Below, piece by piece: positions 42,667 to 52,027 of a stretch of 64,000 nt of DNA (position 1 is its first letter; each line of letters starts with the position of its first letter). Below the pieces are notes generated by a model, which was not told where the DNA came from, did not search any database, and saw nothing but the letters and a program-made list of their open reading frames with translations. Source of the DNA: Polyangium mundeleinium. Lineage in GTDB: Bacteria > Myxococcota_A > Polyangia > Polyangiales > Polyangiaceae. Location of the stretch: contig NZ_JAQNDO010000001.1 in assembly GCF_028369105.1 (NCBI RefSeq), positions 8,278,501-8,342,500 of the forward strand. Direction: 5' to 3'. The position numbers and the translations under genes are program-made.

Positions 42667-45600
42667 TCAAGCCTCCGCCGCAAGGGCCATGTCCGACGCG
42701 GGCCTCTCGAAGAGAGCGCGGAGGACACGTCCAGTCGCAGTCGCGCGCCGCGCCACGACCTCGGGGGATCCTTCGGCCACGACACGACCACCGCCCTTGC
42801 CGCCCTCGGGCCCGAGCTCGATCACGTGATCTGCGGCCGCGATCACGGCGGGGTGATGCTCGATGATCAGGAGCGAGTGGCCACGCTGCACGAGGCGATC
42901 GAGGACGGCCACGAGGCGCGCGACATCGGAGAGGTGCAGGCCTGTGGTGGGCTCGTCGAGCACGTAGAGCGTGGGCTTGGCGCGCGTGCCGCTGCAGAGC
43001 TCGTCCGCCAGCTTGAGCCGTTGCGCCTCGCCGCCCGAGAGCGTGTGCGAGCCCTGGCCGAGCCGCAGATACCCCACACCGAGATCACACATCGTGGCGA
43101 GCGGCTCGCGGATCTTCGGGTGCGCCGCGAAGAGCTCGGCCGCCTCCTCGGCCGTACGGAGCAGGACATCGCCGATCGACATGCCGAGGTAACGTACGTC
43201 GAGCGTGGCTGGCTCGAAACGTGTTCCGCCGCAAGCCTCGCAGGTCGTCACGACGTCGGGCAAGAAAGACATCTCGTGCGAGATGACCCCCTGCCCTTCG
43301 CACGTCTCGCAACGACCGCCCTTCGCCGTGTTGAACGAGAACCGCGCGGGATCGTAGCCGCGCATCTTCGCGTCGGGCGTCGCGGCGAAGAGCTTGCGGA
43401 CCTCGTCCCATACGCCGAGGAAGGTGGCGGGGATGGATCGCGGCGTGCGGCCGATGGGGGATTGATCCACGGCGACGGCGCGCGCGAGCGAAGGCGGCAG
43501 GTGGAGCTTGTCGTGCGGACCGGGATCGGGTCCCGCGAGGCCGAGGGCGCGCCGCACCGCTGGATAAAGCACGTGCCGGACGAGCGTGCTCTTGCCGGAC
43601 CCGGAGACACCTGCGACGACGGTCATGCGTCCGAGCGGAACACGCAGCGCATCCACGCGCAGGTTGTGGGCGCGCGCGCCCTCGATCTCGAGGAACGCGT
43701 CGGCAGGGCCGAGTCGCACGCGGGCCGAGGCGAGCGCGCGCTCCCCGGAGAGGGCCTTCGCGGTGGGCGAGTTTGCCGTGCGTAGCACCTCCGAGGGCGT
43801 CCCCTGGGCCACGATGCGGCCGCCGCCGCGACCCCCGGAGGGACCGAGATCGATGAGGTAATCGGCGGCGCGGATCGTGTCCGCGTCGTGCTCGACCATG
43901 AGCACGGTGCTGCCCATGCCGGCGAGCTTGCGCAGGTTGTCGAGCAGCCGATGCGTGTCGCGCGGGTGCAAGCCGATCGTGGGCTCGTCGAGCACGTAGA
44001 GTGCGCCCGTGAGCCCGCTGCCGAGCTGCGCGGCGAGCCGGAGCCGCTGCATCTCGCCGCCGGAGAGCGTGGCGGCGCGGCGATCGAGCGCGAGGTAGCC
44101 GAGCCCGACCTCCTCGACGAACGCGAGCCGCCGCGCGAGCTCGCGGTGCGGCGCCTCTGCAATGAGCGCGCGCTCTCCGTCGAAGCGGAGCGCCTTCGCC
44201 CAGCGCACGGCCTCGGACACCGAGCGCGCGGTCGCCTCGTGGTATCGGTCTCCCGCGAGGCGCACCGAGCGCGGGACGGGCGCGAGGCGCGAACCGCCGC
44301 AGGCCGTGCACGGCTCGTTCGAGGCATCCGTGAGATCGGCGTCCTCGCTCCCGCCGAGCACGCCCGTCCCCTCGCAGGCCTCGCAGCGGCCTTGCTTGGT
44401 GTTGAACGAGAACCAGCGCGGATCGAGCTCGGGGACGCCCGCGCCGCAGCGAGGGCAGGTGCGCGTGGTGGAGAGGAGCTCTTCCTGGCCCCGCGAATTG
44501 ACGAGCTTGAGCGAGCCCCTGCCGAAGGTGAGCGCGCGGTCGAACGTGGCGCGATCGAGGCCGTCGAGTTTGCCCTCGTGCATCACGAGATCGATCGAGT
44601 GCTCGCGCCGTTTGTCGAGCCGCGGCGGATCATCTGTGCTCACCCGCGTGCCGTCGACGATCGCGTCCGTGATGCCCGCGCGCGCCGCCGCCGTGAAGAC
44701 GTCGAGGTACGTGCCCTTGCGCGCGACGACCGCGGGCGCGAGCAACGTGCGCGCGCCCCGCGTGGCGAGCAGCGCGCGATACACCTCGTCGGGCGCGCGC
44801 GCGGTGATGGGGACGTCGCACGTCGGGCAGTGCGGCTCGCCGACCTTGGCGAAGAGAAGCCGCAGGTAGTGGGCGATCTCCGTGACGGTCGCGACCGTCG
44901 AGTTCGACCCCGAGCGCGTCGTGCGCTGTTCGAGCGCGATTGCAGGCGGCACGCCCGTCACACGATCGACATCGGGACGCGGCATCGACGGGAGGAACTG
45001 ACGCGCGTACGGCGTGAGCGTCTCCAGAAAGCGCCGCTGCCCCTCGGCGAAGACGACATCGAACGCGAGCGTGCTCTTGCCCGAGCCGCTCGGCCCCGTG
45101 ACGACGACGATCTGGCCATGCGGGATCGACGTGCAGACCTCGGCGAGGTTGTGCTCGCGCGCGTGGACGATCTCGATCGCCGACGGCGCGGGCGGATAGG
45201 CCGACGATCCGCGGCGCGACGCATCTCCGTTCGCCTTTCCCTTTCGGCGTGACGACGAGGGCGACGACGAGGGTTTCGCGAGGTGCGTCGCGAGCGCGTG
45301 TCCCGTGCGCGTGTTCGTGCGCGCGACCTCCTCGGGTGTCCCCTCGGCGACGATCTGCCCGCCGTCGCTGCCCGCGCTGGGGCCAAGATCCACGACCCAG
45401 TCGGCGGCCGCGATCACGTCGAGATCGTGATCGACGACGATGACGCTCCCGCCGCCGCGCACCAGGTCCCGCAGGGCCTGGTTGAGCAGCAGCACCTCTT
45501 CTGCGTGCAGGCCCGCGCTCGGCTCGTCGAGCAGGAAGAGCGCGCCCGCCGTCCGTTCGCCGAGGGCGCGCGCGAGCTTGAGCCGCTGCGCCTCGCCGCC

Positions 45601-48051
45601 GGAGAGCGTCGAGAGGGGCTGGCCTAGCGCGAGGTACCCGAGGCCGAGGCGCGCAAGCGGCCCGAGCGCGCGCACGATCGCCGGCTCGCGCGCAAAGACC
45701 TCGAGCGCCTCGTCGATCGACAGCGCGAGCACGTCGGCCACGGAGCGGCCGTCGACCTTGACCTGGAGCACCTCGTCACGGAAACGTTTTCCTTGACAAA
45801 CTGGGCAGGTCAATGAAACGTCGGCGAGGAACTGCATCTCGATCGTCTCGGCGCCCTCCCCTGCGCACGACTCGCACCGACCGAGCGCCACGTTGAACGA
45901 GAAGTGCCCCGCCGTGAGCTGCCGCGCCCCGGCCTCGGGCTCCGCGGCGAACTTCTGGCGGATGCGGTTCCACGCGCTCGTGTACGTCGCGGGGTTGCCA
46001 CGCGAGGTGCGCCCGAGCGGCGCTTGATCGACGAGCGTGACGATCTTGATCCCGCTCGTGCCTTCAATCTTTTTGTGCGCGCCCGCGGGCTCGATGTCCT
46101 TGTAGCCGCGGGCCCGCGCGAGGGCGCGGTAGAGCACGTCCTCCACGAGCGTGCTCTTGCCCGAGCCACTCGCGCCCGTCACGCACACGACCTGCCCGAG
46201 CGGCATGCGCACGCTGACGTCCTTCAAATTATTCGCGCGCGCGCCCACGATGGAGATCGATCCGCGTGGTGCAGGCCGCTCGTCCGCCGAAGCAACACTC
46301 GCCGCGCCTCGCGCGAGGGCGCGCCCCGTTGGCAGATCGGCCCGCCGCGCGAGCTCCGTCGGCGCGCCGTCGAACACCACGCGCCCGCCTTGTTTGCCCG
46401 CGCCGGGCCCGAGCTCGACCACGCGATCCGAGGCCCGGATCACGAGCGGCTCGTGCTCGATGACGACCACCACGTTTCCGCGCGCCGCGAGCTCGCGCAT
46501 CGCCTCGATGAGCGGCGGCACGTCACTCGGATGCAGCCCCACCGTCGGCTCGTCGAGCACGAAGAGCGCGCCCGTCAGCGACGTCCCGAGCGCGCCCGTC
46601 AGCGTCACGCGTTGCGCCTCGCCGCCCGAGAGCGTGCGCGCTTGCCGATCGAGCGTCAGGTACCCGAGCCCCACGCGCTCCAGGTACGAGAGCCGCTGCG
46701 CGAGCTCCTTCCGCGCGATCTCACCCTGCCCCGTCGTCGCCTTCAACCGATCCAGGAGTGCGCGCGCCTCGCGCAATTCGAGCCCGTGCCAGCTCGCGAG
46801 ATCGAGCCCGCCCACGCGGTAGAGCAAGGACTCGGGCGACAGGCGCTTGCCGTCGCAGGTCGCGCATGGATCGTAGGAGCGGTACCGCGCGAGCAGCACG
46901 CGGATGTGCATCTTGTACGTGCGCGTCTCCAGCCACTTGAACCACGCGCGCACGCCCGGGAACTTGCCGCCGTGGAAGCTGCCCTCGCCGTCGAGCACCT
47001 GCGCGCGCTGCGCCTCGGTGAGCTCCTTCCACGGCACGTCGAGCGGGATTCCCTTCTTCTCGCAGAACTTCCGAAGAACCTTCCGCTCCCACGACGTGCT
47101 CGACCCCGTCCACGGCCGGATCGCGCCGCCTTCGAGGGTCTTGTCCTCGTCGGGGATGACCTTGCCCCAGTCGACGCCGATCGTCCGGCCAAACCCCCGG
47201 CATCCGGCGCACGCGCCGATCGGCGACTGGTAGGAGAACAGGCCCGGCCGCGCGGCGTCGAAGCTCCGCGCGCACGACGGGCAGGCGAGCCCACGCGGCA
47301 CGAGCACACGCCGACCCGCCCCATTCGCGCCCGACGCGCCCACGTACAAGGCCACGCCGCCCTCGGCCCGTTGCCACGCCTCCTCGATGGCCGAACCGAG
47401 GCGCCGCGCGTCGCGCGCGCCGATCTTCACGCGATCGACGATCACCTCGACCCCACCACCTGCGCCGAGCGCGTCGCTCGGGCCGACCTCGTCGATGTCG
47501 CGCACCTCGCCGCGCACGAGCAGACGCCGGTAGCCCGCTTCGAGCAGCGTCTCGCGCACGTCGAGCAGCTCCTCGGTGCCGGTCACGGGCACGCGGTACG
47601 TCACGAGCGCGGTCGCGCCGTCGTGGCTCTCGACGGCCTTCGACGCGGCCGTCACCGCGTCGACGCGCGTCGCCGGGATCTGGCACGTCGGGCACACGGG
47701 CGTCGCCTCGCGGGCGAACACGGCCGACAGGTACGGCTCGAGGTCGGCCATCGTGGCCACCGTGGAGCGCGAGCTCTTCACGGGCGCGCGGCGATCGACG
47801 GCCACGCCCGCGGCGACCGGATCGAGCTCGTCGATGGGCGGCCGTTCGAGCCGCTCCAGGAACTGCCGCGCGTAGGGGCTGAAGCTCTCGACGAAGCGCC
47901 GTTGTCCTTCCGAGTAGAGCGTATCGAGCGCGAGGGAGGACTTTCCGGCACCGGACACGCCCGTGAAGCAAACGAGCTGCCCGGGGACGAGCTCGAGGTC
48001 GATCCCCTGGAGGTTGTGGGTACGCGCGCCGCGGATGCGGATGGGTTGCAT
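42667..48051 (-). CDS. uvrA: tandem UvrA-type excinuclease ABC subunit A (double length)
   Basis: 1794 aa, almost twice the usual 940-aa UvrA. It contains four ABC ATPase modules: P-loops GVSGAGKSS (about 31), GASGSGKST (about 627), GPSGSGKST (about 990) and GVSGSGKST (about 1484). Each has its own LSGGE signature (RTLSGGEAQRV, STLSGGEAQRL, ATLSGGEMQRL, HTLSGGEAQRL), and paired CxxC zinc motifs (CPSC/CAGC, CESC/CPVC, CPRC/CEAC, CETC/CEAC). It is two head-to-tail UvrA copies with a Ser/Lys/Arg linker (about 930-955). UvrA finds DNA damage and loads UvrB. Such double UvrA proteins are known, e.g. in chlamydiae. The two halves may form an internal dimer. Confidence 0.95.
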   Translation of the reverse strand: MQPIRIRGARTHNLQGIDLELVPGQLVCFTGVSGAGKSSLALDTLYSEGQRRFVESFSPYARQFLERLERPPIDELDPVAAGVAVDRRAPVKSSRSTVATMADLEPYLSAVFAREATPVCPTCQIPATRVDAVTAASKAVESHDGATALVTYRVPVTGTEELLDVRETLLEAGYRRLLVRGEVRDIDEVGPSDALGAGGGVEVIVDRVKIGARDARRLGSAIEEAWQRAEGGVALYVGASGANGAGRRVLVPRGLACPSCARSFDAARPGLFSYQSPIGACAGCRGFGRTIGVDWGKVIPDEDKTLEGGAIRPWTGSSTSWERKVLRKFCEKKGIPLDVPWKELTEAQRAQVLDGEGSFHGGKFPGVRAWFKWLETRTYKMHIRVLLARYRSYDPCATCDGKRLSPESLLYRVGGLDLASWHGLELREARALLDRLKATTGQGEIARKELAQRLSYLERVGLGYLTLDRQARTLSGGEAQRVTLTGALGTSLTGALFVLDEPTVGLHPSDVPPLIEAMRELAARGNVVVVIEHEPLVIRASDRVVELGPGAGKQGGRVVFDGAPTELARRADLPTGRALARGAASVASADERPAPRGSISIVGARANNLKDVSVRMPLGQVVCVTGASGSGKSTLVEDVLYRALARARGYKDIEPAGAHKKIEGTSGIKIVTLVDQAPLGRTSRGNPATYTSAWNRIRQKFAAEPEAGARQLTAGHFSFNVALGRCESCAGEGAETIEMQFLADVSLTCPVCQGKRFRDEVLQVKVDGRSVADVLALSIDEALEVFAREPAIVRALGPLARLGLGYLALGQPLSTLSGGEAQRLKLARALGERTAGALFLLDEPSAGLHAEEVLLLNQALRDLVRGGGSVIVVDHDLDVIAAADWVVDLGPSAGSDGGQIVAEGTPEEVARTNTRTGHALATHLAKPSSSPSSSRRKGKANGDASRRGSSAYPPAPSAIEIVHAREHNLAEVCTSIPHGQIVVVTGPSGSGKSTLAFDVVFAEGQRRFLETLTPYARQFLPSMPRPDVDRVTGVPPAIALEQRTTRSGSNSTVATVTEIAHYLRLLFAKVGEPHCPTCDVPITARAPDEVYRALLATRGARTLLAPAVVARKGTYLDVFTAAARAGITDAIVDGTRVSTDDPPRLDKRREHSIDLVMHEGKLDGLDRATFDRALTFGRGSLKLVNSRGQEELLSTTRTCPRCGAGVPELDPRWFSFNTKQGRCEACEGTGVLGGSEDADLTDASNEPCTACGGSRLAPVPRSVRLAGDRYHEATARSVSEAVRWAKALRFDGERALIAEAPHRELARRLAFVEEVGLGYLALDRRAATLSGGEMQRLRLAAQLGSGLTGALYVLDEPTIGLHPRDTHRLLDNLRKLAGMGSTVLMVEHDADTIRAADYLIDLGPSGGRGGGRIVAQGTPSEVLRTANSPTAKALSGERALASARVRLGPADAFLEIEGARAHNLRVDALRVPLGRMTVVAGVSGSGKSTLVRHVLYPAVRRALGLAGPDPGPHDKLHLPPSLARAVAVDQSPIGRTPRSIPATFLGVWDEVRKLFAATPDAKMRGYDPARFSFNTAKGGRCETCEGQGVISHEMSFLPDVVTTCEACGGTRFEPATLDVRYLGMSIGDVLLRTAEEAAELFAAHPKIREPLATMCDLGVGYLRLGQGSHTLSGGEAQRLKLADELCSGTRAKPTLYVLDEPTTGLHLSDVARLVAVLDRLVQRGHSLLIIEHHPAVIAAADHVIELGPEGGKGGGRVVAEGSPEVVARRATATGRVLRALFERPASDMALAAEA

Positions 48052-48264
48052 GGCTTCGCTCTCAGCGGTGAGGGGTGATGCGGAGACGACTCGGACCGAA
48101 GCGCGGGCGTACTAGCACGGCGCGCGGGTTTGTCGCGGAACGGTTGCTCGTCGACCTATGGACGCAGGACGCACGGCGCGCTAGCCCTACGCTGGCGTCT
48201 GCCTGGAGAGCGGCTCTTCGGGCGGTGCTTGGCCGTAGCGACAGCGATCAAGGGTGTCAACCAC

Positions 48265-48741
48265 GTGAGCGGGAAAGAAGCGAGCGACGAGAAGCTCATC
48301 GTGCGAAACCGGAGGGCCGGCTTCGAGTACGAGCTCGGCGAGCGCTTCGAAGCCGGCCTCGTGCTCATCGGCAGCGAGGTCAAGATGCTGCGCGACGGAA
48401 AGGCCGACCTCTCCGACGCGTGGTGCACGATCACGAACGGCGAGGCATTCCTGCACGGCATGCTGATCCCGGAGATGCCGGGCGCCGCGTTCGGACACGT
48501 CGCGAAGCGGACGCGCAAGCTCCTCTTGCACGACACGGAGATCGATCAGATCCGCAAGGCCGTGGAGCGCGAGGGCATGACGGTCGCCGCCACGCGGCTC
48601 TACTTCAAGAAGGGTCGCGCGAAGGTCGAGCTCGCGCTGGCGAAGGGCAAGAAGCAGGCGGACAAACGCGAGACGGTCAAGCAACGCGAGGCCGAGCGTG
48701 AAGCCCGTGCCGCGATGGGCCGGGGCCGCCGGGGGGAGTGA
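48265..48741 (+). CDS. smpB: SsrA-binding protein SmpB
   Basis: 158 aa from a GTG giving MSGKEASDEKLIVRNRRAGF; the frame extends upstream but that part is not SmpB. SmpB hallmarks are present: FEAGLVLIGSEVKMLRDGKA, LSDAWCTITNGEAFLHGM and the basic C-terminus (RLYFKKGRAKVELALAKGKK, DKRETVKQREAEREAR). It binds tmRNA and guides it into stalled ribosomes for trans-translation. I find no tmRNA gene in the window. Divergent from uvrA across 213 bases. Confidence 0.95.
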   Translation: MSGKEASDEKLIVRNRRAGFEYELGERFEAGLVLIGSEVKMLRDGKADLSDAWCTITNGEAFLHGMLIPEMPGAAFGHVAKRTRKLLLHDTEIDQIRKAVEREGMTVAATRLYFKKGRAKVELALAKGKKQADKRETVKQREAEREARAAMGRGRRGE

Positions 48742-48743
48742 AC

Positions 48744-49031
48744 ATGCCGCACATGAAGCTCCTGAAGGGTGGCTCGGCCGATCTCGTGGCCCTCGACGGC
48801 GATCGGGTGAGCCTTCGATCGACCGAAGCCTTCGCGCCGGGAGCGCCGCTCGCCGGCCACCTGGAGACGACCTCGCTCGTGCGCGTGAAGGTGCATCGCT
48901 GCCGAAAGCAGGACGACGCCTTCCTGGTCGAAGGCCGCCTCGTCGACGCGACACGAGCCCTTCGCGAGGAGCTCTCCGCCCTGCTCGCTTCGTCGGCCGG
49001 CGGGAGCTCGGGCGACGCGGGTTCGCCGTAA
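48744..49031 (+). CDS. small hypothetical protein, PilZ-like character
   Basis: 95 aa from MPHMKLLKGGSADLVALDG, 6 nt after GGGGGGAG; a GTG at 48738 that overlaps the SmpB stop is the alternative. Beta-rich: VSLRSTEAFAPGAPLAGHL, VRVKVHRCRKQDDAFLVEGR and a helix (ATRALREELSALL). The order of strands and the final helix resembles PilZ domains, but the RxxxR and DxSxxG motifs that bind c-di-GMP are not visible. So this is only a weak fold impression. Cotranscribed with smpB. Confidence 0.6.
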   Translation: MPHMKLLKGGSADLVALDGDRVSLRSTEAFAPGAPLAGHLETTSLVRVKVHRCRKQDDAFLVEGRLVDATRALREELSALLASSAGGSSGDAGSP

Positions 49032-49249
49032 ACGTCGCCGCTCCATCCTGGATCAACGCCGTCGCCATGCGCCTCGGGTCGGGGTTTTTCGCGCCCACCG
49101 CGCGGATGTATTCCAGACCCATGAACAAATGTAAAGCCGTTTAGCGATCGAACGTTGAATGGCGCCGAAATGTGTGGCGTTTTTCGGGCCTTGCGCGCCT
49201 CGGCTGCCGGCATTGCCCGATCCGACGGGCCCCCCTAGGCTGGGAAGGC

Positions 49250-50773
49250 ATGAAGATCACGTCGCGCCCCCGGGTCATCATTCGCCGTTGCCCCACCTAC
49301 GACGTCGAGCAGATCCGCCGGATCATTCAGGAGGGGCTCGAGGAGCTGGATCTCCGGCCGCACGGCCGCACGCTGGTCAAGCCGAACTGCGTGGCGTCGG
49401 GCCCGTCGTTCCCGCACGCGTACACGCGGCCTGAGTTCTTGGAGGGCGTGCTGCGCGCCTTGCAGGACCGGGACGACGGCCGCGTCCGGGAGCTCGCCCT
49501 GGGCGAGCGTTGCGGCATCACCCTCCCCACGCGCACGACGTTCGAGGGCGCGGAGTACTACCCGATGCTCAAGCGCACGGGCGTGAAGCACTACCACTTC
49601 GAGGAGGAGCCGCAGGTCGAGATCCGGCTCACCCACAAGGAGCGGCTGCGCGACTACGTCTTCACGCCCGAGCCCGTCGCGAAGGCCGACTTCTTCGTCA
49701 ACTGCCCCAAGTTCAAGAGCCACCCCTGGACCACCGTGACGTTCTCCATGAAGAACTACATCGGCATCCAGGACGATCGGCACCGCCTCATCGACCACGA
49801 CCACCGGCTCGACGAGAAGATCGCGGACCTGCAGTACATCGTTCAGCCGCAGTTCATCGCGATCGACGCGATCGTGGCCGGCGAAGGCCGGATGCTCACG
49901 CCCATCCCGCGCAAGCTCGGGCTCATCATCATGGGCAACTCGCAGGCCGCGTTCGACGCGCTCTGCTGCAACATCATCGGCGTCGATCCGTACACGGTCG
50001 ACCACCTCCGCCTCGCCTCCGAGCGTGGCTTCGGCTCGCTCGACCTCAGCTCGATGGACATCAGCGGCGACGTGACGCTCGAAGAAGCGCAGGCGATGGC
50101 CAAGGGCTTCAAGGTGGGCCTCGTGCGCGTCGAGAAGTACTTCGAGGGCTCGCACATCACGGCGTACGCCGGCCCGCCGCCGGAGCCGGAGCGCACGGAC
50201 TACTGCTGGGGCGGCTGTCCGGGCGCGCTCGAAGAGGCCATCGAGATCCTTCGTCTCTACGACGATCAGTGCGACGAGAAGATGCCGCGCATGCACATCG
50301 TCTTCGGGGCCTACGAAGGGAAGATCGACGCGAAGCCGGGCGAGCGTGTCGTGTTCATCGGCGACTGCGCGACGTGGTCGGGGGATCTCCACGGCCGCCT
50401 CGTGCGCGTCGAGAGCCTCTACAAAGACCGCGCGGAGAAGGACCCGTACCACGCCAAGCACGACGACATCTTCGCGAAGATGGTCCACGTGATCCGCAAG
50501 TTCGCGACCAGCGATCCGACCGAGCCGCTGCGCCTCGAAGGTTGCCCCGTCAGCGTGGCCGAGCAGGTGCTCACGCTCGTCGAGCTCGGCAAGACGAAGA
50601 ACCCGTACCTCTCGCCCTCCGAGGCCATACGCTTCAGCAAGGGCTACCTCGGTTGGCAAGGCAAGGCGCTCATGAAGCGCATCTCGGGCACGCCCTACCA
50701 GATCCACGGCCCCTGCGAGCGCGGGCAAGCCGCACCCGAGGTCTCTCCGCCTACGCTTCCGGACGCAGAATAA
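49250..50773 (+). CDS. DUF362-domain protein
   Basis: 507 aa from MKITSRPRVIIRRCPTYD. DUF362 pattern: LVKPNCVASGPSFPHAYT, RELALGERCGITLPTRTTF, DYVFTPEPVAKADFFVNCPK, SMKNYIGIQDDRHRLIDHDH, LQYIVQPQFIAIDAIVAGEG and GNSQAAFDALCCNIIGVDP. Most DUF362 proteins also carry a 4Fe-4S ferredoxin module (CxxCxxCxxxC); I do not see one. Instead there is CWGGCPGALEEAIEIL and a C-terminal domain (about 350-500). Likely a redox or cofactor-related enzyme, function unknown. It overlaps by 23 nt the stop of the convergent YceI-like gene. Confidence 0.85.
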   Translation: MKITSRPRVIIRRCPTYDVEQIRRIIQEGLEELDLRPHGRTLVKPNCVASGPSFPHAYTRPEFLEGVLRALQDRDDGRVRELALGERCGITLPTRTTFEGAEYYPMLKRTGVKHYHFEEEPQVEIRLTHKERLRDYVFTPEPVAKADFFVNCPKFKSHPWTTVTFSMKNYIGIQDDRHRLIDHDHRLDEKIADLQYIVQPQFIAIDAIVAGEGRMLTPIPRKLGLIIMGNSQAAFDALCCNIIGVDPYTVDHLRLASERGFGSLDLSSMDISGDVTLEEAQAMAKGFKVGLVRVEKYFEGSHITAYAGPPPEPERTDYCWGGCPGALEEAIEILRLYDDQCDEKMPRMHIVFGAYEGKIDAKPGERVVFIGDCATWSGDLHGRLVRVESLYKDRAEKDPYHAKHDDIFAKMVHVIRKFATSDPTEPLRLEGCPVSVAEQVLTLVELGKTKNPYLSPSEAIRFSKGYLGWQGKALMKRISGTPYQIHGPCERGQAAPEVSPPTLPDAE

Positions 50774-51296
50774 CGTCGAACAACACCTCGACGTCGTCGC
50801 GGACACGGAACGCGCCGAGTGGCCCCTTCACCTCGCGAAGGCCGAGCCGCTTCATCGACAGCTCCGCGCGCCCCGAGACACGCGTGCGATCCGCTTCCTC
50901 CGTCACGCGTAACGAGACCGGCAGCGAGATCCGGCCACTCGAAACCTCGACCGTCACCTCCGCGCGCTCCCGCGACGTGCCCTTCGCGCGGACGCGTACC
51001 TCCTTCGTCCCCGGGAACACCTCGTCGCGGATCTTCCGCTCGATGTCCGATCGATCCGAGGTCGAGAGTGCCGACGTGTCGACGCGCTCTCCATGAAGCG
51101 TCCCCACGACCTGCAGCGCGGCGACCGGCACGACGAGCTCCGCGGAAAACCCCTCGCCTTCGAGCGTCGCGCGGCCGCTGAACGCGGAGGCCGCGAGCTC
51201 GAGATCGTGCGCCAGCCGCGCCAGCATCCCACTGGCACGGGTGTGGACGAGAAGCTTGGAGGACGAACGATCGACGATCAGCTCGGATGCACTCAC
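50751..51296 (-). CDS. YceI-like domain protein
   Basis: 181 aa from a GTG whose bases overlap the upstream stop (GTGA); a second GTG at 51305 is possible. The fold is YceI-like: ASELIVDRSSSKLLVHTRAS, MLARLAHDLELAASAFSGRA (AHDL motif), STSDRSDIERKIRDEVFPG and LGLREVKGPLGAFRVRDDVE. YceI proteins bind isoprenoid-type lipids. It has no signal peptide, unlike periplasmic YceI, so it may sit in the cytoplasm. Last gene of the ABC-like operon. Confidence 0.83.
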   Translation of the reverse strand: MSASELIVDRSSSKLLVHTRASGMLARLAHDLELAASAFSGRATLEGEGFSAELVVPVAALQVVGTLHGERVDTSALSTSDRSDIERKIRDEVFPGTKEVRVRAKGTSRERAEVTVEVSSGRISLPVSLRVTEEADRTRVSGRAELSMKRLGLREVKGPLGAFRVRDDVEVLFDVILRPEA

Positions 51297-52027
51297 TCGC
51301 GACACCTCAGCGCGGCGACCACGGGAAGCAGCATCGCCATGAGCAGGAGAGCCACGGAGCTCTGCGGTTGGGACAGCCCGAGCGGGCCCTCACCGCCGAG
51401 CAAGCCGCGTCCGTGCGCGCGTGGCAGGAGGGCCGCAAAGAGGCCCGCGCCGCTGCCGAAGAGGAAGTCGAGGACGAGCGGCACGAGGCGACCCCGGCCC
51501 CGTTCGAGGAACGTCGCGCCAAACGCGAACCAGCCGGCATACGCCGCGCCGACGAGGGCGCCGATCCAGCCGCTCGTGAAGACATCCCGCGCGAACGGCG
51601 GCGCCGCGGCCGACTGCGCGGACGCGACCGCGACGATGGCGAGCAACGCGCCGCTCACGGCCGAAGCGAGCACGAGCGCCACGCCGATCCCGAGCGCGAC
51701 GTCGCGACGCGAAGCACCGTACCGCGCGAGGGGCCAGGCGGCATCACGCAGCTTCGCGCGATCACACGCGCGCGCGGCGAGCGCGAAGCAGAAGAGCGGG
51801 ACGACGAGGCGGAACGTCGCGGCGAGGGAACGATCGACCGCGCCTGCGGTGGTCACGCGGCGCTCGATGAGCCCGCCGGCGAACGCGAGCGCGAGCGCGA
51901 GGATCGTGGTGAGCACGACGCCACGCCCCGCGAGCCTGCGAGCGCCCATCGCGGCCCCGAGCGAAACACCCCCGAAGGCGCCCGCGCCACGAGGCAACGT
52001 GGCCTCTGGTCGATGCTGCGACGTCAT
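51293..52027 (-). CDS. membrane protein, ABC-permease-like (component B)
   Basis: 244 aa with about six TM helices: GVVLTTILALALAFAGGLI, LAATFRLVVPLFCFALAARA, VALGIGVALVLASAVSGALL, SGWIGALVGAAYAGWFAFGA, LVPLVLDFLFGSGAGLFAAL and VALLLMAMLLPVVAAL. Short loops and LARYGASRRDVALGI between helices recall ABC-2 permeases. The ATG overlaps the stop of the upstream ATPase-like gene (ATGA). It is probably one half of a membrane complex with the 257-aa protein two genes upstream. Confidence 0.8.
   Translation of the reverse strand: MTSQHRPEATLPRGAGAFGGVSLGAAMGARRLAGRGVVLTTILALALAFAGGLIERRVTTAGAVDRSLAATFRLVVPLFCFALAARACDRAKLRDAAWPLARYGASRRDVALGIGVALVLASAVSGALLAIVAVASAQSAAAPPFARDVFTSGWIGALVGAAYAGWFAFGATFLERGRGRLVPLVLDFLFGSGAGLFAALLPRAHGRGLLGGEGPLGLSQPQSSVALLLMAMLLPVVAALRCRE

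Noticed and set aside
45904-48078. A 724-codon plus-strand frame opposite uvrA
   Set aside because: His/Arg-rich shadow of the four-module UvrA; no start context or domain.
48052-48264. tmRNA (ssrA) next to smpB
   Set aside because: No tRNA-like acceptor, no ANDE/ALAA-type tag frame and no paired termini seen.
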